Shown here: piece by piece, positions 40,346-51,038 of the stretch
Position numbering within the stretch: position 1 is the stretch's first letter
Layout of the letters: every line of letters starts with the position of its first letter
Translations under genes and position numbers: made by a program
Notes under the pieces: model-generated
Told to the model about the DNA's origin: nothing
Seen by the model: the letters and a program-made list of their open reading frames with translations, nothing else
The model's database searches: none
Source of the DNA: Oscillospiraceae bacterium
GTDB taxonomy: Bacteria; Bacillota; Clostridia; Oscillospirales; SIG627
DNA: 64,000 nucleotides
Assembly (NCBI GenBank): GCA_034925865.1
Contig: JAYFRN010000006.1
Span: 136,236-200,235 of the forward strand
Direction of reading: 5' to 3'

Positions 40346-41434
40346 ATGAATAATGCAAAACCGTCGGAAAAGTACGAAAAGCCTTCCGGCAATAAAAAAG
40401 TTAAAAAAGCAAATGCCGAAAAAAACGAGCTGATTCGATCGATATTCTCGTTTCTTCTTCTGTTTTTCGCCGTCTTCTCCGCTTCGCCTCAGAGAGGCTT
40501 TATCTCGTCTCTGCCGCTTTTATTCGCAGCCGGATTCATCGTCTCTTTTGTTTATGATGAGCCGGTTAAAAATTCCGTTGTTGTCGCGCTTTCCGCCGCC
40601 GTGATTTCAGTTGCCGATTATGCCGATCTGAAATACGCCGCGGTTTACACCGTGTCCTGCGTCGCTTTTTACCTGCTTACGGCATTTTGCGCAAAGCTGT
40701 TGAAAAAGGCCATATCCGGAAAATCAAAGAGTGGCTGGCTTTCGCTTCTCAACTGCGCGTTGCTTTCCGTATTGCTTATCGCGGCGCATTTCTTCATGTT
40801 GGGGACTCCATGGGAAAATATTTCCGCTGCCGATTCGGTAAGGCAGTATGCCGAAGAAAAATACACCAATCAGAAATTCACCTCATACAGGGCAGGATAT
40901 GACGTTCGTTCGGGACTGTATAACGTAAATGTGTATTATGACTTCAAGGGCACTACGATTTCGTCTCCGATAGCGGTTCGTGAAAACAGCTTTGACGACG
41001 GTTATTTTCTGGACACCGCTTTCTCGGTTTCAAGCTATCGCAGCTCTGAGCTTATTTCATTTTTAAAAACAAAATTTGTCGACGACCAGTTTACGGTCAC
41101 CTGCGCCCCGTTTTTAAAATCATCAAGAGATTATCAATATTTTACAGCGCTCCCCGACGACAGCGAAAACAAGCTTTATCTTTCGGATATGGCGTTTAAT
41201 CTTACCTTTGATTTTGAATTGCCGACGGCGTCTGAGTTTTACGACGCTTGCCGGAAATATTATGACTATTTGAAAGAAAATAATTATGAATTCGGTCAAA
41301 TAACATTTTTCGGCGGCGATAAAGGCACTATGTATTATTATATCGTAGCCACTCCCGAGGCTTTCCCGGACGATTCTTCGGCCGTTATCCCCTTCACCGC
41401 GGATGCGTATAAGGTGTTTGACCGCGCAAGATGA
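40346..41434 (+). CDS. Predicted membrane protein, unknown function
   Basis: 362 residues, ATG after AAAGGGAGGG. Charged N-terminal 30 residues, then four or five hydrophobic helices (about 32-50, 55-70, 77-95, 105-120, 133-150), followed by a ~200-residue soluble domain (about 160-362) containing YDVRSGLYNVNVYYDFKGTT and FGQITFFGGDKGTMYYYI. No family recognised. Ends at a shared terminator with convergent mgtE. Confidence 0.85.
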   Translation: MNNAKPSEKYEKPSGNKKVKKANAEKNELIRSIFSFLLLFFAVFSASPQRGFISSLPLLFAAGFIVSFVYDEPVKNSVVVALSAAVISVADYADLKYAAVYTVSCVAFYLLTAFCAKLLKKAISGKSKSGWLSLLNCALLSVLLIAAHFFMLGTPWENISAADSVRQYAEEKYTNQKFTSYRAGYDVRSGLYNVNVYYDFKGTTISSPIAVRENSFDDGYFLDTAFSVSSYRSSELISFLKTKFVDDQFTVTCAPFLKSSRDYQYFTALPDDSENKLYLSDMAFNLTFDFELPTASEFYDACRKYYDYLKENNYEFGQITFFGGDKGTMYYYIVATPEAFPDDSSAVIPFTADAYKVFDRAR

Positions 41435-41456
41435 ATTCGATCCACATATGCGAAAA

Positions 41457-41486
41457 ATTGCGGAGCTTAAATAAAAGCTCCGCAAT
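41457..41486. terminator. Bidirectional terminator between 40346 gene and mgtE
   Basis: Twelve-base perfect stem ATTGCGGAGCTT / AAGCTCCGCAAT, six-base loop, T-rich on both exits (AATTTTATATT plus, TTTTT minus). Confidence 0.88.
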
Positions 41487-41518
41487 AATTTTATATTATA
41501 TTTGTATGGCTTAGCAAG

Positions 41519-42862
41519 TCAAATCTTCAGCAACGAGCTTGCTATGCCGAAATAGATCACAAGCGAAAGCGCGTCGACGATCGTTGTAATAAGCGGCGCG
41601 GCCATAATTGCGGGATCGGTCCTGATAAGCTTCGCGAAGAGCGGCAGGATTCCTCCGATGACCTTCGCGATAATTACCGTAGCCAAAAGGCTGAGAGCGA
41701 CAACGAACGCAACCGGAGCTTTATCAGGGTACATGATCAAAATTCTAAAATAGTTGACCGTGCTCAGGGCAACTCCGACAAGCAGGCTTACCCGGGCTTC
41801 CTTCCACACGACCGCAAAGAAATCTGACATCTTAATTTCACCGAGCGCAAGACCGCGGATAATCAATGCGGAGCTCTGGCTTCCGGCGTTTCCGCCGGTA
41901 TCGGTAAGCATCGGTATAAATGTGACCAACAGCGGCACTGCGGCAAAAGCCGCCTCATAATTTGACAGGATAATTCCCGTCAGCGTGCTTGACAGCATAA
42001 GCACGAGAAGCCAGACAATTCGGTTTCTGGCGAGAAACACGACGCCCGATTTCAAATATGGCTTTTCCGAGGGAGACACGGCCGCCATGAGCGTGATATC
42101 CTCTGTTGCCTCTTGTGTAAGGATGTCGACGGCGTCATCGACCGTGATTATTCCGACAAGCCGGCTTTCCTTGTCCACGACAGGCAAAGAGAGCAACCCG
42201 TATTTTTTGATCAGCTCGACAACGTGTTCGCGGTCGTCGGTCGTGACGGCAGAAACGAAATTCTCCGTCATTATATCGCCGATCAGATCGTCGTCGCGAG
42301 CCATAAGCATCTGCTTGACGGTAACTACGCCTTGAAGCACGCGGTTTTCATCGGTTACAAAGCAGGTGTAAACATCTTCCTTTTCACTGCATTTCTCACG
42401 AATACGGGCAAACGCTTCCCTTACGGTAAAGCTATGCTTTAAGTTCATAAGCTCCGCCGTCATAATGCTTCCGGCAGAGTTTTCCGGATAATTCAAGTAT
42501 TGATTTATTGTTTTACGTGTTTCGGATGTCGCCGTCTCAAGTATACGGCGCACCACCGTCGCGGGCAGCTCCTCCATCATATCGACTATGTCGTCGACAA
42601 AAAGATCGCTGATAAGATCGACAAGCTCTTTGTCTGTCGCGGCAGAAATAATATGCTGCTGCTTATCGACATCAAGACAAGCGAAAACGTCTGTAGCCTT
42701 GTCCTTTTTCAGCATTCTGAAAAGCTTTGTCGCCTGATCCAGCGGAAGCTCCGAGAAAAAATCCGCTATGTCGACCTCGTTGCTTTCATTAAGACGTTCC
42801 TTCAGTTCAACAAAACGCTTTTCATTCAACAGATCAATAAGTTCTGTCCACTTCTCACTCAT
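41519..42862 (-). CDS. mgtE: Magnesium transporter MgtE
   Basis: 447 residues, full length. Order: N-domain superhelix (1-130, LPLDQATKLFRMLKKDKATD), two CBS domains (about 135-255, SIMTAELMNL, IMTENFVSAV), then a plug helix and five transmembrane helices (about 285-445) with PLLVTFIPMLTDTGGNAGSQ containing the pore motif near 320. ATG after GAGGAGG. Gated Mg2+ channel in the inner membrane. A long leader with terminator precedes it. Confidence 0.97.
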   Translation of the reverse strand: MSEKWTELIDLLNEKRFVELKERLNESNEVDIADFFSELPLDQATKLFRMLKKDKATDVFACLDVDKQQHIISAATDKELVDLISDLFVDDIVDMMEELPATVVRRILETATSETRKTINQYLNYPENSAGSIMTAELMNLKHSFTVREAFARIREKCSEKEDVYTCFVTDENRVLQGVVTVKQMLMARDDDLIGDIMTENFVSAVTTDDREHVVELIKKYGLLSLPVVDKESRLVGIITVDDAVDILTQEATEDITLMAAVSPSEKPYLKSGVVFLARNRIVWLLVLMLSSTLTGIILSNYEAAFAAVPLLVTFIPMLTDTGGNAGSQSSALIIRGLALGEIKMSDFFAVVWKEARVSLLVGVALSTVNYFRILIMYPDKAPVAFVVALSLLATVIIAKVIGGILPLFAKLIRTDPAIMAAPLITTIVDALSLVIYFGIASSLLKI

Positions 42863-42912
42863 GTCTTTTACCTCCTCGGCAGATTTTCACAAGACCGGGC
42901 GGAAATAAAAAA

Positions 42913-42950
42913 CCCGTTATAATTATGCGTGAGGGCATAAATGTAACGGG
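42913..42950 (-). terminator. Attenuator in mgtE leader
   Basis: Sixteen-base stem with three mismatches (CCCGTTA...TAACGGG outer arms, GCATAA inner) followed by TTTTTT on the minus strand, inside the leader rather than after a gene. Confidence 0.85.
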
Positions 42951-43023
42951 GACAGAGCACAAAAATTTATACTGCAGCGGTAAAACCGCGCAGCGGCAAG
43001 GCAGGCATATAAATCCATGCCTC

Positions 43024-43134
43024 TTAAAGTCTGACGGAGACGGAAATCTTTATCCGCAAACAGCCGTCCGACGGAACGCCGATAGTATTTTCTTGTGCTA
43101 TGCTCTTTCCGCTACTTCGACCGTGCGCGTCCAC
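43024..43134 (-). CDS. Possible leader peptide upstream of mgtE
   Basis: 36 codons beginning with GTG at 43134, eight bases after AAGGAG. Begins MDAHGRSSGKSIAQENT (first residue from GTG), ends KISVSVRL. No similarity recognised. Its place inside the leader, before the attenuator, and the good ribosome site suggest coupling of translation to attenuation, but the frame could be open by chance. Confidence 0.35.
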   Translation of the reverse strand: MDAHGRSSGKSIAQENTIGVPSDGCLRIKISVSVRL

Positions 43135-43182
43135 AGATTTCACTCCTTATATATAATTATCGCGGAAATAATCCGCGTTTAT

Positions 43183-45301
<2,119 letters not shown>

Positions 45302-45303
45302 AA

Positions 45304-45337
45304 AAAGCTCCGGAGCATTGCAATGCTTCGGAGCTTT
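45304..45337 (+). terminator. ligA terminator
   Basis: Near-perfect palindrome AAAGCTCCGGAGCATTG / CAATGCTTCGGAGCTTT ending in TTT. Confidence 0.8.
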
Positions 45338-45391
45338 CTAGTCAGTATTATGCAATACTTCAATCAGGTTTTTATTATTAACTCGGCAAAC

Positions 45392-45423
45392 AAAGCCCGG
45401 ACTGGCGAACCAATCCGGGCTTT
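45392..45423 (-). terminator. Hairpin terminator for 45434 gene
   Basis: AAAGCCCGG / CCGGGCTTT with internal pairing, between convergent ligA and the sigma-like gene. Confidence 0.75.
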
Positions 45424-45433
45424 GCTATAATTT

Positions 45434-47050
45434 TTATACATTCGGAAGTCTATCGCAGAACATAATCAGGTTTGAGGTTACTTTTTCATTCTCAGTAAGC
45501 GCTTTAAATGTACCATTGTTATAGAGAATATCCATTACCATTACAGCCACGGAATTACTTACGAATCCTCCCGCATGCCAACTGATAATCAGATCTCTCA
45601 TTTGCGGCGGATAATTTCTGGCGGTCATCTCGGCAGCTTCAAGTGCATATCCGGCAAATTTCTTTTTAGTAGCTTCGTCAAGTGATGGTATTTTTTCAAA
45701 GAAGTCTTCTGCTTTTCCTTTGACTACCATGATATTGACCTTGTTGTCATCGGTCAAGTATTTCCGTTCCCTCAGCCGCTTAAATTTATCTGTGTTTGCA
45801 GAATTGTCAGAAATTTCTCTGGTCATAAACTCATATAAAAATTCATAATCGGAGGTTAGATTATTCTCCCAGTGACCTTTTCTTGAACAGTATTTTGTGT
45901 CAATAGACCATGAATACACCGGATATTTGTCCGAGTAACGCGTCATATTTCCGCAAGCACTCAGATCCTGAGGCTGTAATACGGAAACATAGTCTGTATC
46001 AATCTGCTTTGACGGTAAATTTACACATGCTATGAAATTCCCACCGGAAGTCGTTTTTATTGAATACTTTGATAAATCCTTATTTATCGGGATTTGACAT
46101 TTGTTTGCCACTCCGTAAAATATTGCAGCGGCTTCAAACAATTCTTTATTTTCACTTGGTATAAACACATCCGGGTAGTCGGCAACAGCTTTTCGTATTG
46201 ATTGAGTGTAATCCAGTGCAAGAAGCTCCGCAATTTCATGCTGCTTTTTCAATATATTTTCCGCTTCTTCAAGAAAATAGGTCTCAGGGTCAAATTTCAC
46301 ATAGGTTGTAAAGCGGTTCTTGGGCTGTTTTATCAAAAATCCGTTGCCTTCTAGAAAGCCAATTTTATCTTCAATAAAAACAGGTGTAACGCCAAGTTCC
46401 TCAGCTATTTCATCCCTTGTTTTGGGGTCATGATAAACGCTGTAAACAATGTTCAAATTTAAACTGTCACCCAAGTAGAATTCAGGTCCACCGTTTGTTC
46501 CGGGATTTCCACTGTGTCCGAAGCCAGTTGCTTTAATTGGTTTCAATCCGAGCTTTCCAATTTTTCTTTCCATAATAAACCCTTCTTTCAATTCGTTTCT
46601 CGCCTTGTTGAGATGCCACTTTACCGTTCCGACAGGCAAATTCATCATAGATGAAATGGCAGCGATACTTTTATTTTCATAATAATAAGAATAGACAATT
46701 TCGCGGCGTACCTTTGTCAGGAAAGATATTTCACGGCGAAGTCGTAACAGTAGTTCATCTTCATCGGTAAAGTACTTATCCTGAAACGGAATATTCATCT
46801 CGTCAATTGAAATTCCCTGATGTTTTTTCTTTGATGAGACGAATTTTGAAAACACATGCTCACTGATTCGCCATACATAGCCGTCAGAATTATAAATTTC
46901 GCCGGCATTAAGCAATGACCGATATAGTTCAATGATAATATCGGCGCATAAATCATCAGCCTCATCTTAACTAAAACATTTAGTTACGGCAAAGCCATAT
47001 ACTTTGGGCAAGTATTCCGTTATAAGTTCGTCTGCTTTTTGTTTATTCAT
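45434..47050 (-). pseudogene. Sigma-70-like regulator interrupted by one in-frame stop
   Basis: The frame opens with ATG at 47050 (MNKQKADELITEYLPKVYGF), reaches FS and then a single TAA codon (46969-46967), and continues without frameshift as DEADDLCADIIIELYRSLLN to 45434. The halves together make a sigma region 2 (about 10-80), region 4 (RREIVYSYYYENKSIAAISS then GTVKWHLNKARNEL) and a ~380-residue C-terminal sensor-like part. A later TTG at 46915 would give 493 residues lacking half of region 2. One base change (for example CAA to TAA) explains it. Decay, readthrough or sequencing error remain possible. Confidence 0.8.
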
Positions 47051-47179
47051 AGTTATTATTCCGGTACCGTTTGAGTATATAGTGGAAAGAAAATCAGAAA
47101 GGTTGGCAATTTATAAAATAATTTTTCGGAGTTTAGTTTTAAATCCTATACCGGCATACGCCGTATCCTTGCTGCCGCA

Positions 47180-47317
47180 TTATAATAGTTTCCGGCTGCC
47201 GAGCCACTTTCGTCTTAAAGAAGCTGTGTCGAAGTATGCGTCAAAGATATCATATGTATAGGAGGTAACGTTACCTGCCATGTCGACCTCTGTCCTTATG
47301 CTGCCGTCGGTGTAGTA
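47180..47317 (-). pseudogene. Rhs/YD-repeat protein remnant
   Basis: 45 codons without a start, bounded by TGA at 47320. Reads YYTDGSIRTEVDMAGNVTSY then TYDIFDAYFDTASLRRKWLG, the YD-repeat pattern of Rhs/wall-associated proteins. An adjoining NYYNAAARIR in another frame resembles the Rhs core end. Rest of the gene is missing. Remaining bases between 47051 and 47463 hold no gene. Confidence 0.7.
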
Positions 47318-47406
47318 TCAGACATATTTTCATAATTATAACAACCTATAATTGTAAGTATTGTCAAGCCTTACTTGAATATTAATTTTTATTTTACTTT
47401 AAAAAC

Positions 47407-47438
47407 CAACAGCCGCCAGTTTACACTAACGGCTGTTG
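47407..47438 (-). terminator. Terminator of 47464 gene
   Basis: CAACAGCCG / CGGCTGTTG with 14-base loop followed by GGTTTTTAAA on the minus strand. Confidence 0.8.
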
Positions 47439-47463
47439 ATAGATGTTTTATTTTACTATTTCT

Positions 47464-48210
47464 TTATAAATGTTTATGTACTTCATTATACAAATGATAA
47501 TTTCTTTTGTAACCATTAATTGTTGCTGAGTACCAATTGGTATCAATTTTTTTAATATTACTAAAATTCCATGTACCACCATATATAATATTATTGAAAT
47601 CTTTTTTGTTAATACTGCTGTCATCTGAAGAATAAACAATAACTATATCTTTTTTCACTCCCTTAAATGCATAAAACATAATTTTCGTTATTCCATCATT
47701 TACTTCAGTATACAATACGCCGGTATAGGAAGTTGATTTATATGGTACTATGTATTCGTTATTATCGATTGGGTACACTTTTCCTTCATTCATTAGTTGA
47801 ACGGTTTTTTGAAGCATTCCCTTATTCAATGAATAATACATATTTAAATATAAATTTGTGTAAGGAAATAAAGCATACAACAACGTGGTAACAAGTATGA
47901 TACCTGCGGGAGCAAAGGCTACCAAACGTTTTTCTTTGAATTTTTTAAATAAATAAAATACAGTTCGTATTGCCAATATACCGTATAGAATGTATGGTAT
48001 ATATAACAGAAAACCAACAATAATCCCTGCACCAAAGCTGCGAGTATCTGCCGCTACGTAAAAATTTAATTTATAAAATCGAATATAAGTATTATTATAC
48101 TGGAAATAATACATGAAATTAAAGTATTGTCTCTTTTTTTCAAGCAAAAATTTCTCCTTTATCGACTTTACCAAGTTCATTGTGTAAACACTCAATATTA
48201 CCGATCCCAT
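47464..48210 (-). CDS. Membrane protein of unknown function, AT-rich
   Basis: 248 residues if starting at 48210; ATG at 48180 is an alternative, neither with a good ribosome site. Two membrane helices (GAGIIVGFLLYIPYILYGIL near 61, VAFAPAGIILVTTLLYALFP near 97) and an extracytoplasmic C-terminal half containing YTGVLYTEVNDGITKIMFYA. Much more A+T-rich than host neighbours and flanked by Rhs and transposase remnants, so probably acquired. Upstream sequence is transposase debris, which may have replaced its original promoter. Confidence 0.7.
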   Translation of the reverse strand: MGSVILSVYTMNLVKSIKEKFLLEKKRQYFNFMYYFQYNNTYIRFYKLNFYVAADTRSFGAGIIVGFLLYIPYILYGILAIRTVFYLFKKFKEKRLVAFAPAGIILVTTLLYALFPYTNLYLNMYYSLNKGMLQKTVQLMNEGKVYPIDNNEYIVPYKSTSYTGVLYTEVNDGITKIMFYAFKGVKKDIVIVYSSDDSSINKKDFNNIIYGGTWNFSNIKKIDTNWYSATINGYKRNYHLYNEVHKHL

Positions 48211-48224
48211 CCATCACCAAAAAA

Positions 48225-48357
48225 ATATCCATCTTGCCGCGAACAACGCTCCGGTTTGGGTAAAGCTTAGTCCATTTAGCGGCAATGTCCAAAGTGCGAA
48301 GATGGAGTATTTCCAAAATTGCAGCTTCTTTTGGAAACGCTCCCTTTTTAGTCAGTA
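48225..48357 (-). pseudogene. IS256/Mutator-type transposase C-terminal fragment
   Basis: Open stretch without start reading KKGAFPKEAAILEILHLRTL, DIAAKWTK and VVRGKMDIF. KGAFP near the start and the KKW-type pattern are those of the C-terminal end of IS256-family transposases. The rest is absent and no terminal repeats were identified. Marks past insertion in this patch. Confidence 0.6.
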
Positions 48358-48374
48358 TTACAGTTCTTTATTCG

Positions 48375-49397
48375 TCAGTCCATTACGTTGCAGTAGTAGC
48401 TCGGGCGCGAAAAATTCATGCTTACAAGCTGCTTGAGCATGGCAAGCTGAGTCGATTCGCCGACAGAGCCTGTTTTTACATAATTAAAAATATCACGAAA
48501 TGAAAACTCATGCACATAGTAATAATCGACAAACGGAATTCCGTTTTCTCCGCCGACTTTTTCGGATACATAATCCATGAATTCATCATATGTCTTTATA
48601 CCGTCGATAAGACCGTTTTTCTCAGCTTGAGCCGCGCTGTAAACACGGCCGTCAGCAAGCGCGCGGACATCATTATCCGACATTTTCCTTCCCGTTGATA
48701 CAATCCCGACAAATTGGCCGTATGCTTCGTCGCAAAGAGACTGCATTATCGCCTGCTGTTCCTCTGTAAATTCAGAAAAATTACCGCCCAGCGTCTTATT
48801 GGCGCCGGAATAAATGGTCGTGACCTTGATGCCAAGCTTCTCACAGAGCGCCGTAACGTCAAAAACCTGATTCATGACGACGCCGATTGAACCTGTCAGC
48901 GTGTTCCGGTTGGCGTAAATTTCATCGGCGGCACAAGAAATATAATATCCGCCTGACGCGCAAAGCTCGTTCATATATACATATATCGGACGGCCTGTTT
49001 CCTTATATTTCAAAAGTGTCAGATATACCTCGTCAGTCTGATATATCGCGCCGCCGGGCGTGTTCATCGAAATACACAGAGCCTCGTTTGAGGTGTCGTT
49101 TATAAGGCTGTTTATTGTCGAAATCAGCCAGTTCTGATCATAACTGCCGTCGGAAGCGGCACTGATTGTTCCGGATATCCATATGACAGCCACATTTGGA
49201 TACATCGGAGTGTTCTGCATCTTGTATCCTGAATTTGACGTTATCGCACCCGACAAAGCGGAGGCGAAGGCGGACATAGCACCGACAAAAATCAGAGCGA
49301 GAACAATAACTCCAACGATGATAAGCGTCACAACGAGTGCTGTATGGTTCTTCTTCGGGGGAGCCGGATTATACGGCGGATACGGATTCTGATTCAT
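48375..49397 (-). CDS. sppA: Signal peptide peptidase SppA (S49 family)
   Basis: 340 residues from ATG 49397 with AAGGATGG upstream; longer starts lack a site. Pro-rich cytoplasmic N-terminus, one membrane helix (ALVVTLIIVGVIVLALIFVG near 20), then S49 domain: CISMNTPGGAIYQTDEVYL near 108, catalytic serine in NELCASGGYYISC near 145, GSIGVVMN near 168, catalytic lysine in IYSGANKTLGG near 193. Cleaves leftover signal peptides at the membrane. Confidence 0.95.
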   Translation of the reverse strand: MNQNPYPPYNPAPPKKNHTALVVTLIIVGVIVLALIFVGAMSAFASALSGAITSNSGYKMQNTPMYPNVAVIWISGTISAASDGSYDQNWLISTINSLINDTSNEALCISMNTPGGAIYQTDEVYLTLLKYKETGRPIYVYMNELCASGGYYISCAADEIYANRNTLTGSIGVVMNQVFDVTALCEKLGIKVTTIYSGANKTLGGNFSEFTEEQQAIMQSLCDEAYGQFVGIVSTGRKMSDNDVRALADGRVYSAAQAEKNGLIDGIKTYDEFMDYVSEKVGGENGIPFVDYYYVHEFSFRDIFNYVKTGSVGESTQLAMLKQLVSMNFSRPSYYCNVMD

Positions 49398-49803
49398 TTT
49401 AATACCCATCCTTATATTTTTTATTGATCGGATCAAATTTTTAAGAAAACGCTGATTATATTATTAACTTGGCATTTAAATAATTACCGCTTAAAGAAAG
49501 AAAAGACTTTGGTATATGGGCCTTCCGCTCTTATAAAGCAAGGCATATTTAAATGAGCTTTGTCCTCAGTTATCCTGATATTTTCTTTTCAAGAAGCCGC
49601 GTCTATATAATGCCTGCTGAACAATCATAAAACAAATACGGCAAAAAGGAAATGATGAAAACAATGATGGATACTTCGGGTTTTGGCTGGTTTTCAACTG
49701 TCAAAACTTCAGTAGACATTATGTAGTCGGGCATTAGGCTTGTGATATGGTACAATTGAGCATCGCATTTATTATGTTCTGATTCGGCTTTTCTGACCGC
49801 GAT
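49398..49803. other. Gene-free stretch upstream of sppA
   Basis: About 400 bases without a supported gene. CTTTGGTATATGGGC (49507-49521) has a near copy at 59613-59627. No RNA structure or promoter stands out. Confidence 0.6.
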
Positions 49804-50913
49804 TTATACATTAAATCTGAATAAAACGATGTCTCCGTCCTTCATGACATATTCTTTTCCTTCGCTTCTGACAAGTCCCTGTTCCTTTGCGACGGTCATT
49901 GTGCCGACGCGGATCAGATCGTCATACGCGACGACCTCCGCCCTGATAAAGCCCTTTTCAAAGTCGGAGTGAATCTTTCCGGCCGCGCCCGGCGCGAGCG
50001 TTCCACGCTTTATTGTCCATGCTCTGACCTCCGGAGTTCCCGCCGTAAGAAAGCTGATCAGCCCAAGCAGGCGATATCCGGCGGTAATCAAACGGTTGAG
50101 CCCGGATTCCTTAAGCCCAAGATCCTCAAGGAACATCGAACGCTCGTCGTCCTCAAGCTCGTTAAGCTCTGCCTCTATCTCTGCGCAAACCGGAATTATC
50201 TCTGAGCCTTCATTAATTGCAAGCTCATGAAGCGCCTTATAATCAGGGTTTACCTCGCAGAGAGTGCCGTCCTCGGCGTGCTTTATATCCTCTTCTCCTA
50301 TATTTGCGGCATATATAACCGGCTTCATTGTGAGAAGCGGAGTGTCTGACAAAAGTTCGATTTCGGTTTTATCGAGCGTCATTGAACGCGCGCATTTTCC
50401 GTCGCTCAAATATGCCAAAAGACTTTCACAAAGCCTGATTTCAGCTTCGGCACTTTTATCACCCTTAAAACGCTTTCTGGCACGGTCGAGCTTTCTTTCC
50501 AAAAGCTCCATATCCGAAAAAATGAGCTCCATATTTATTATTTCCACGTCGCGTCTGGGATCTGTATTTCCTTCGACATGAACAATATCGTCATTTCTGA
50601 AACAACGCACCACATGAACGACCGCGTCAACCTCACGGATATGAGAAAGAAATTTGTTTCCGAGCCCTTCTCCCTTTGAAGCGCCGCGTACAAGCCCGGC
50701 GATGTCGACGAATTCCACAACAGCCGGCGTTGTTTTGACTGGATGATACATTTCGGTCAACTTGTCAAGCCTTTTATCAGGAACGGGTACGACGCCGACA
50801 TTAGGATCAATCGTGCAGAACGGAAAATTCGCGGCCTGTGCGCCTGCGTTTGTCAGCGCGTTGAAGAGAGTGCTTTTCCCTACGTTTGGGAGTCCGATTA
50901 TTCCGAGTTTCAT
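49804..50913 (-). CDS. ychF: Ribosome-binding ATPase YchF
   Basis: 369 residues. P-loop GLPNVGKSTLFNALTNAGA near 7, G3 FVDIAGLVRGASKGEGLGNK near 68, YAANIGEEDI near 200 in place of NKxD (the ATP-preferring variant), coiled coil insertion, and C-terminal TGS domain (AWTIKRGTLAPGAAGKIHSD near 302). Full-length OLA1/YchF protein, universal translation-stress factor. No nearby operon partner. Confidence 0.97.
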   Translation of the reverse strand: MKLGIIGLPNVGKSTLFNALTNAGAQAANFPFCTIDPNVGVVPVPDKRLDKLTEMYHPVKTTPAVVEFVDIAGLVRGASKGEGLGNKFLSHIREVDAVVHVVRCFRNDDIVHVEGNTDPRRDVEIINMELIFSDMELLERKLDRARKRFKGDKSAEAEIRLCESLLAYLSDGKCARSMTLDKTEIELLSDTPLLTMKPVIYAANIGEEDIKHAEDGTLCEVNPDYKALHELAINEGSEIIPVCAEIEAELNELEDDERSMFLEDLGLKESGLNRLITAGYRLLGLISFLTAGTPEVRAWTIKRGTLAPGAAGKIHSDFEKGFIRAEVVAYDDLIRVGTMTVAKEQGLVRSEGKEYVMKDGDIVLFRFNV

Positions 50914-51038
50914 TTTATTTTTATAACCATAGCTTTCGTGAAGCGAAAGCTTCCTTTCATGTGGAATTGTGCTGTCTTGTGAAGCTGAATCGCATCGGTT
51001 CAGGCGGTAAAAGCCGCAAAGCTCGCAATCTTATTTCC

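Larger units (their letters stand above)
42863..43176 (-). ncRNA. Structured mgtE leader, candidate riboregulator
   Basis: About 315 transcribed bases between a consensus promoter and mgtE. It contains several short hairpins (CGCGGA/TCCGCG near the start; CCGTC/GACGG; GGCAT/ATGCC; GCGGT/ACCGC), a possible closing stem between GCACAA and TTGTGC arms about 120 bases apart, and an intrinsic terminator 50 bases before the start codon. The M-box core (GTTAGGTGAGGC) is not visible. Control by premature termination is likely; the ligand and class are unknown. Confidence 0.6.

Noticed and set aside
42863..43176. M-box magnesium riboswitch before mgtE
   Set aside because: The conserved GTTAGGTGAGGC core and following loops were not found on either strand; reported instead as unclassified leader.
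47004..47261. 85-codon plus-strand frame in the decayed patch
   Set aside because: Antisense to the sigma-like N-terminus and the Rhs remnant, which have real protein similarity.
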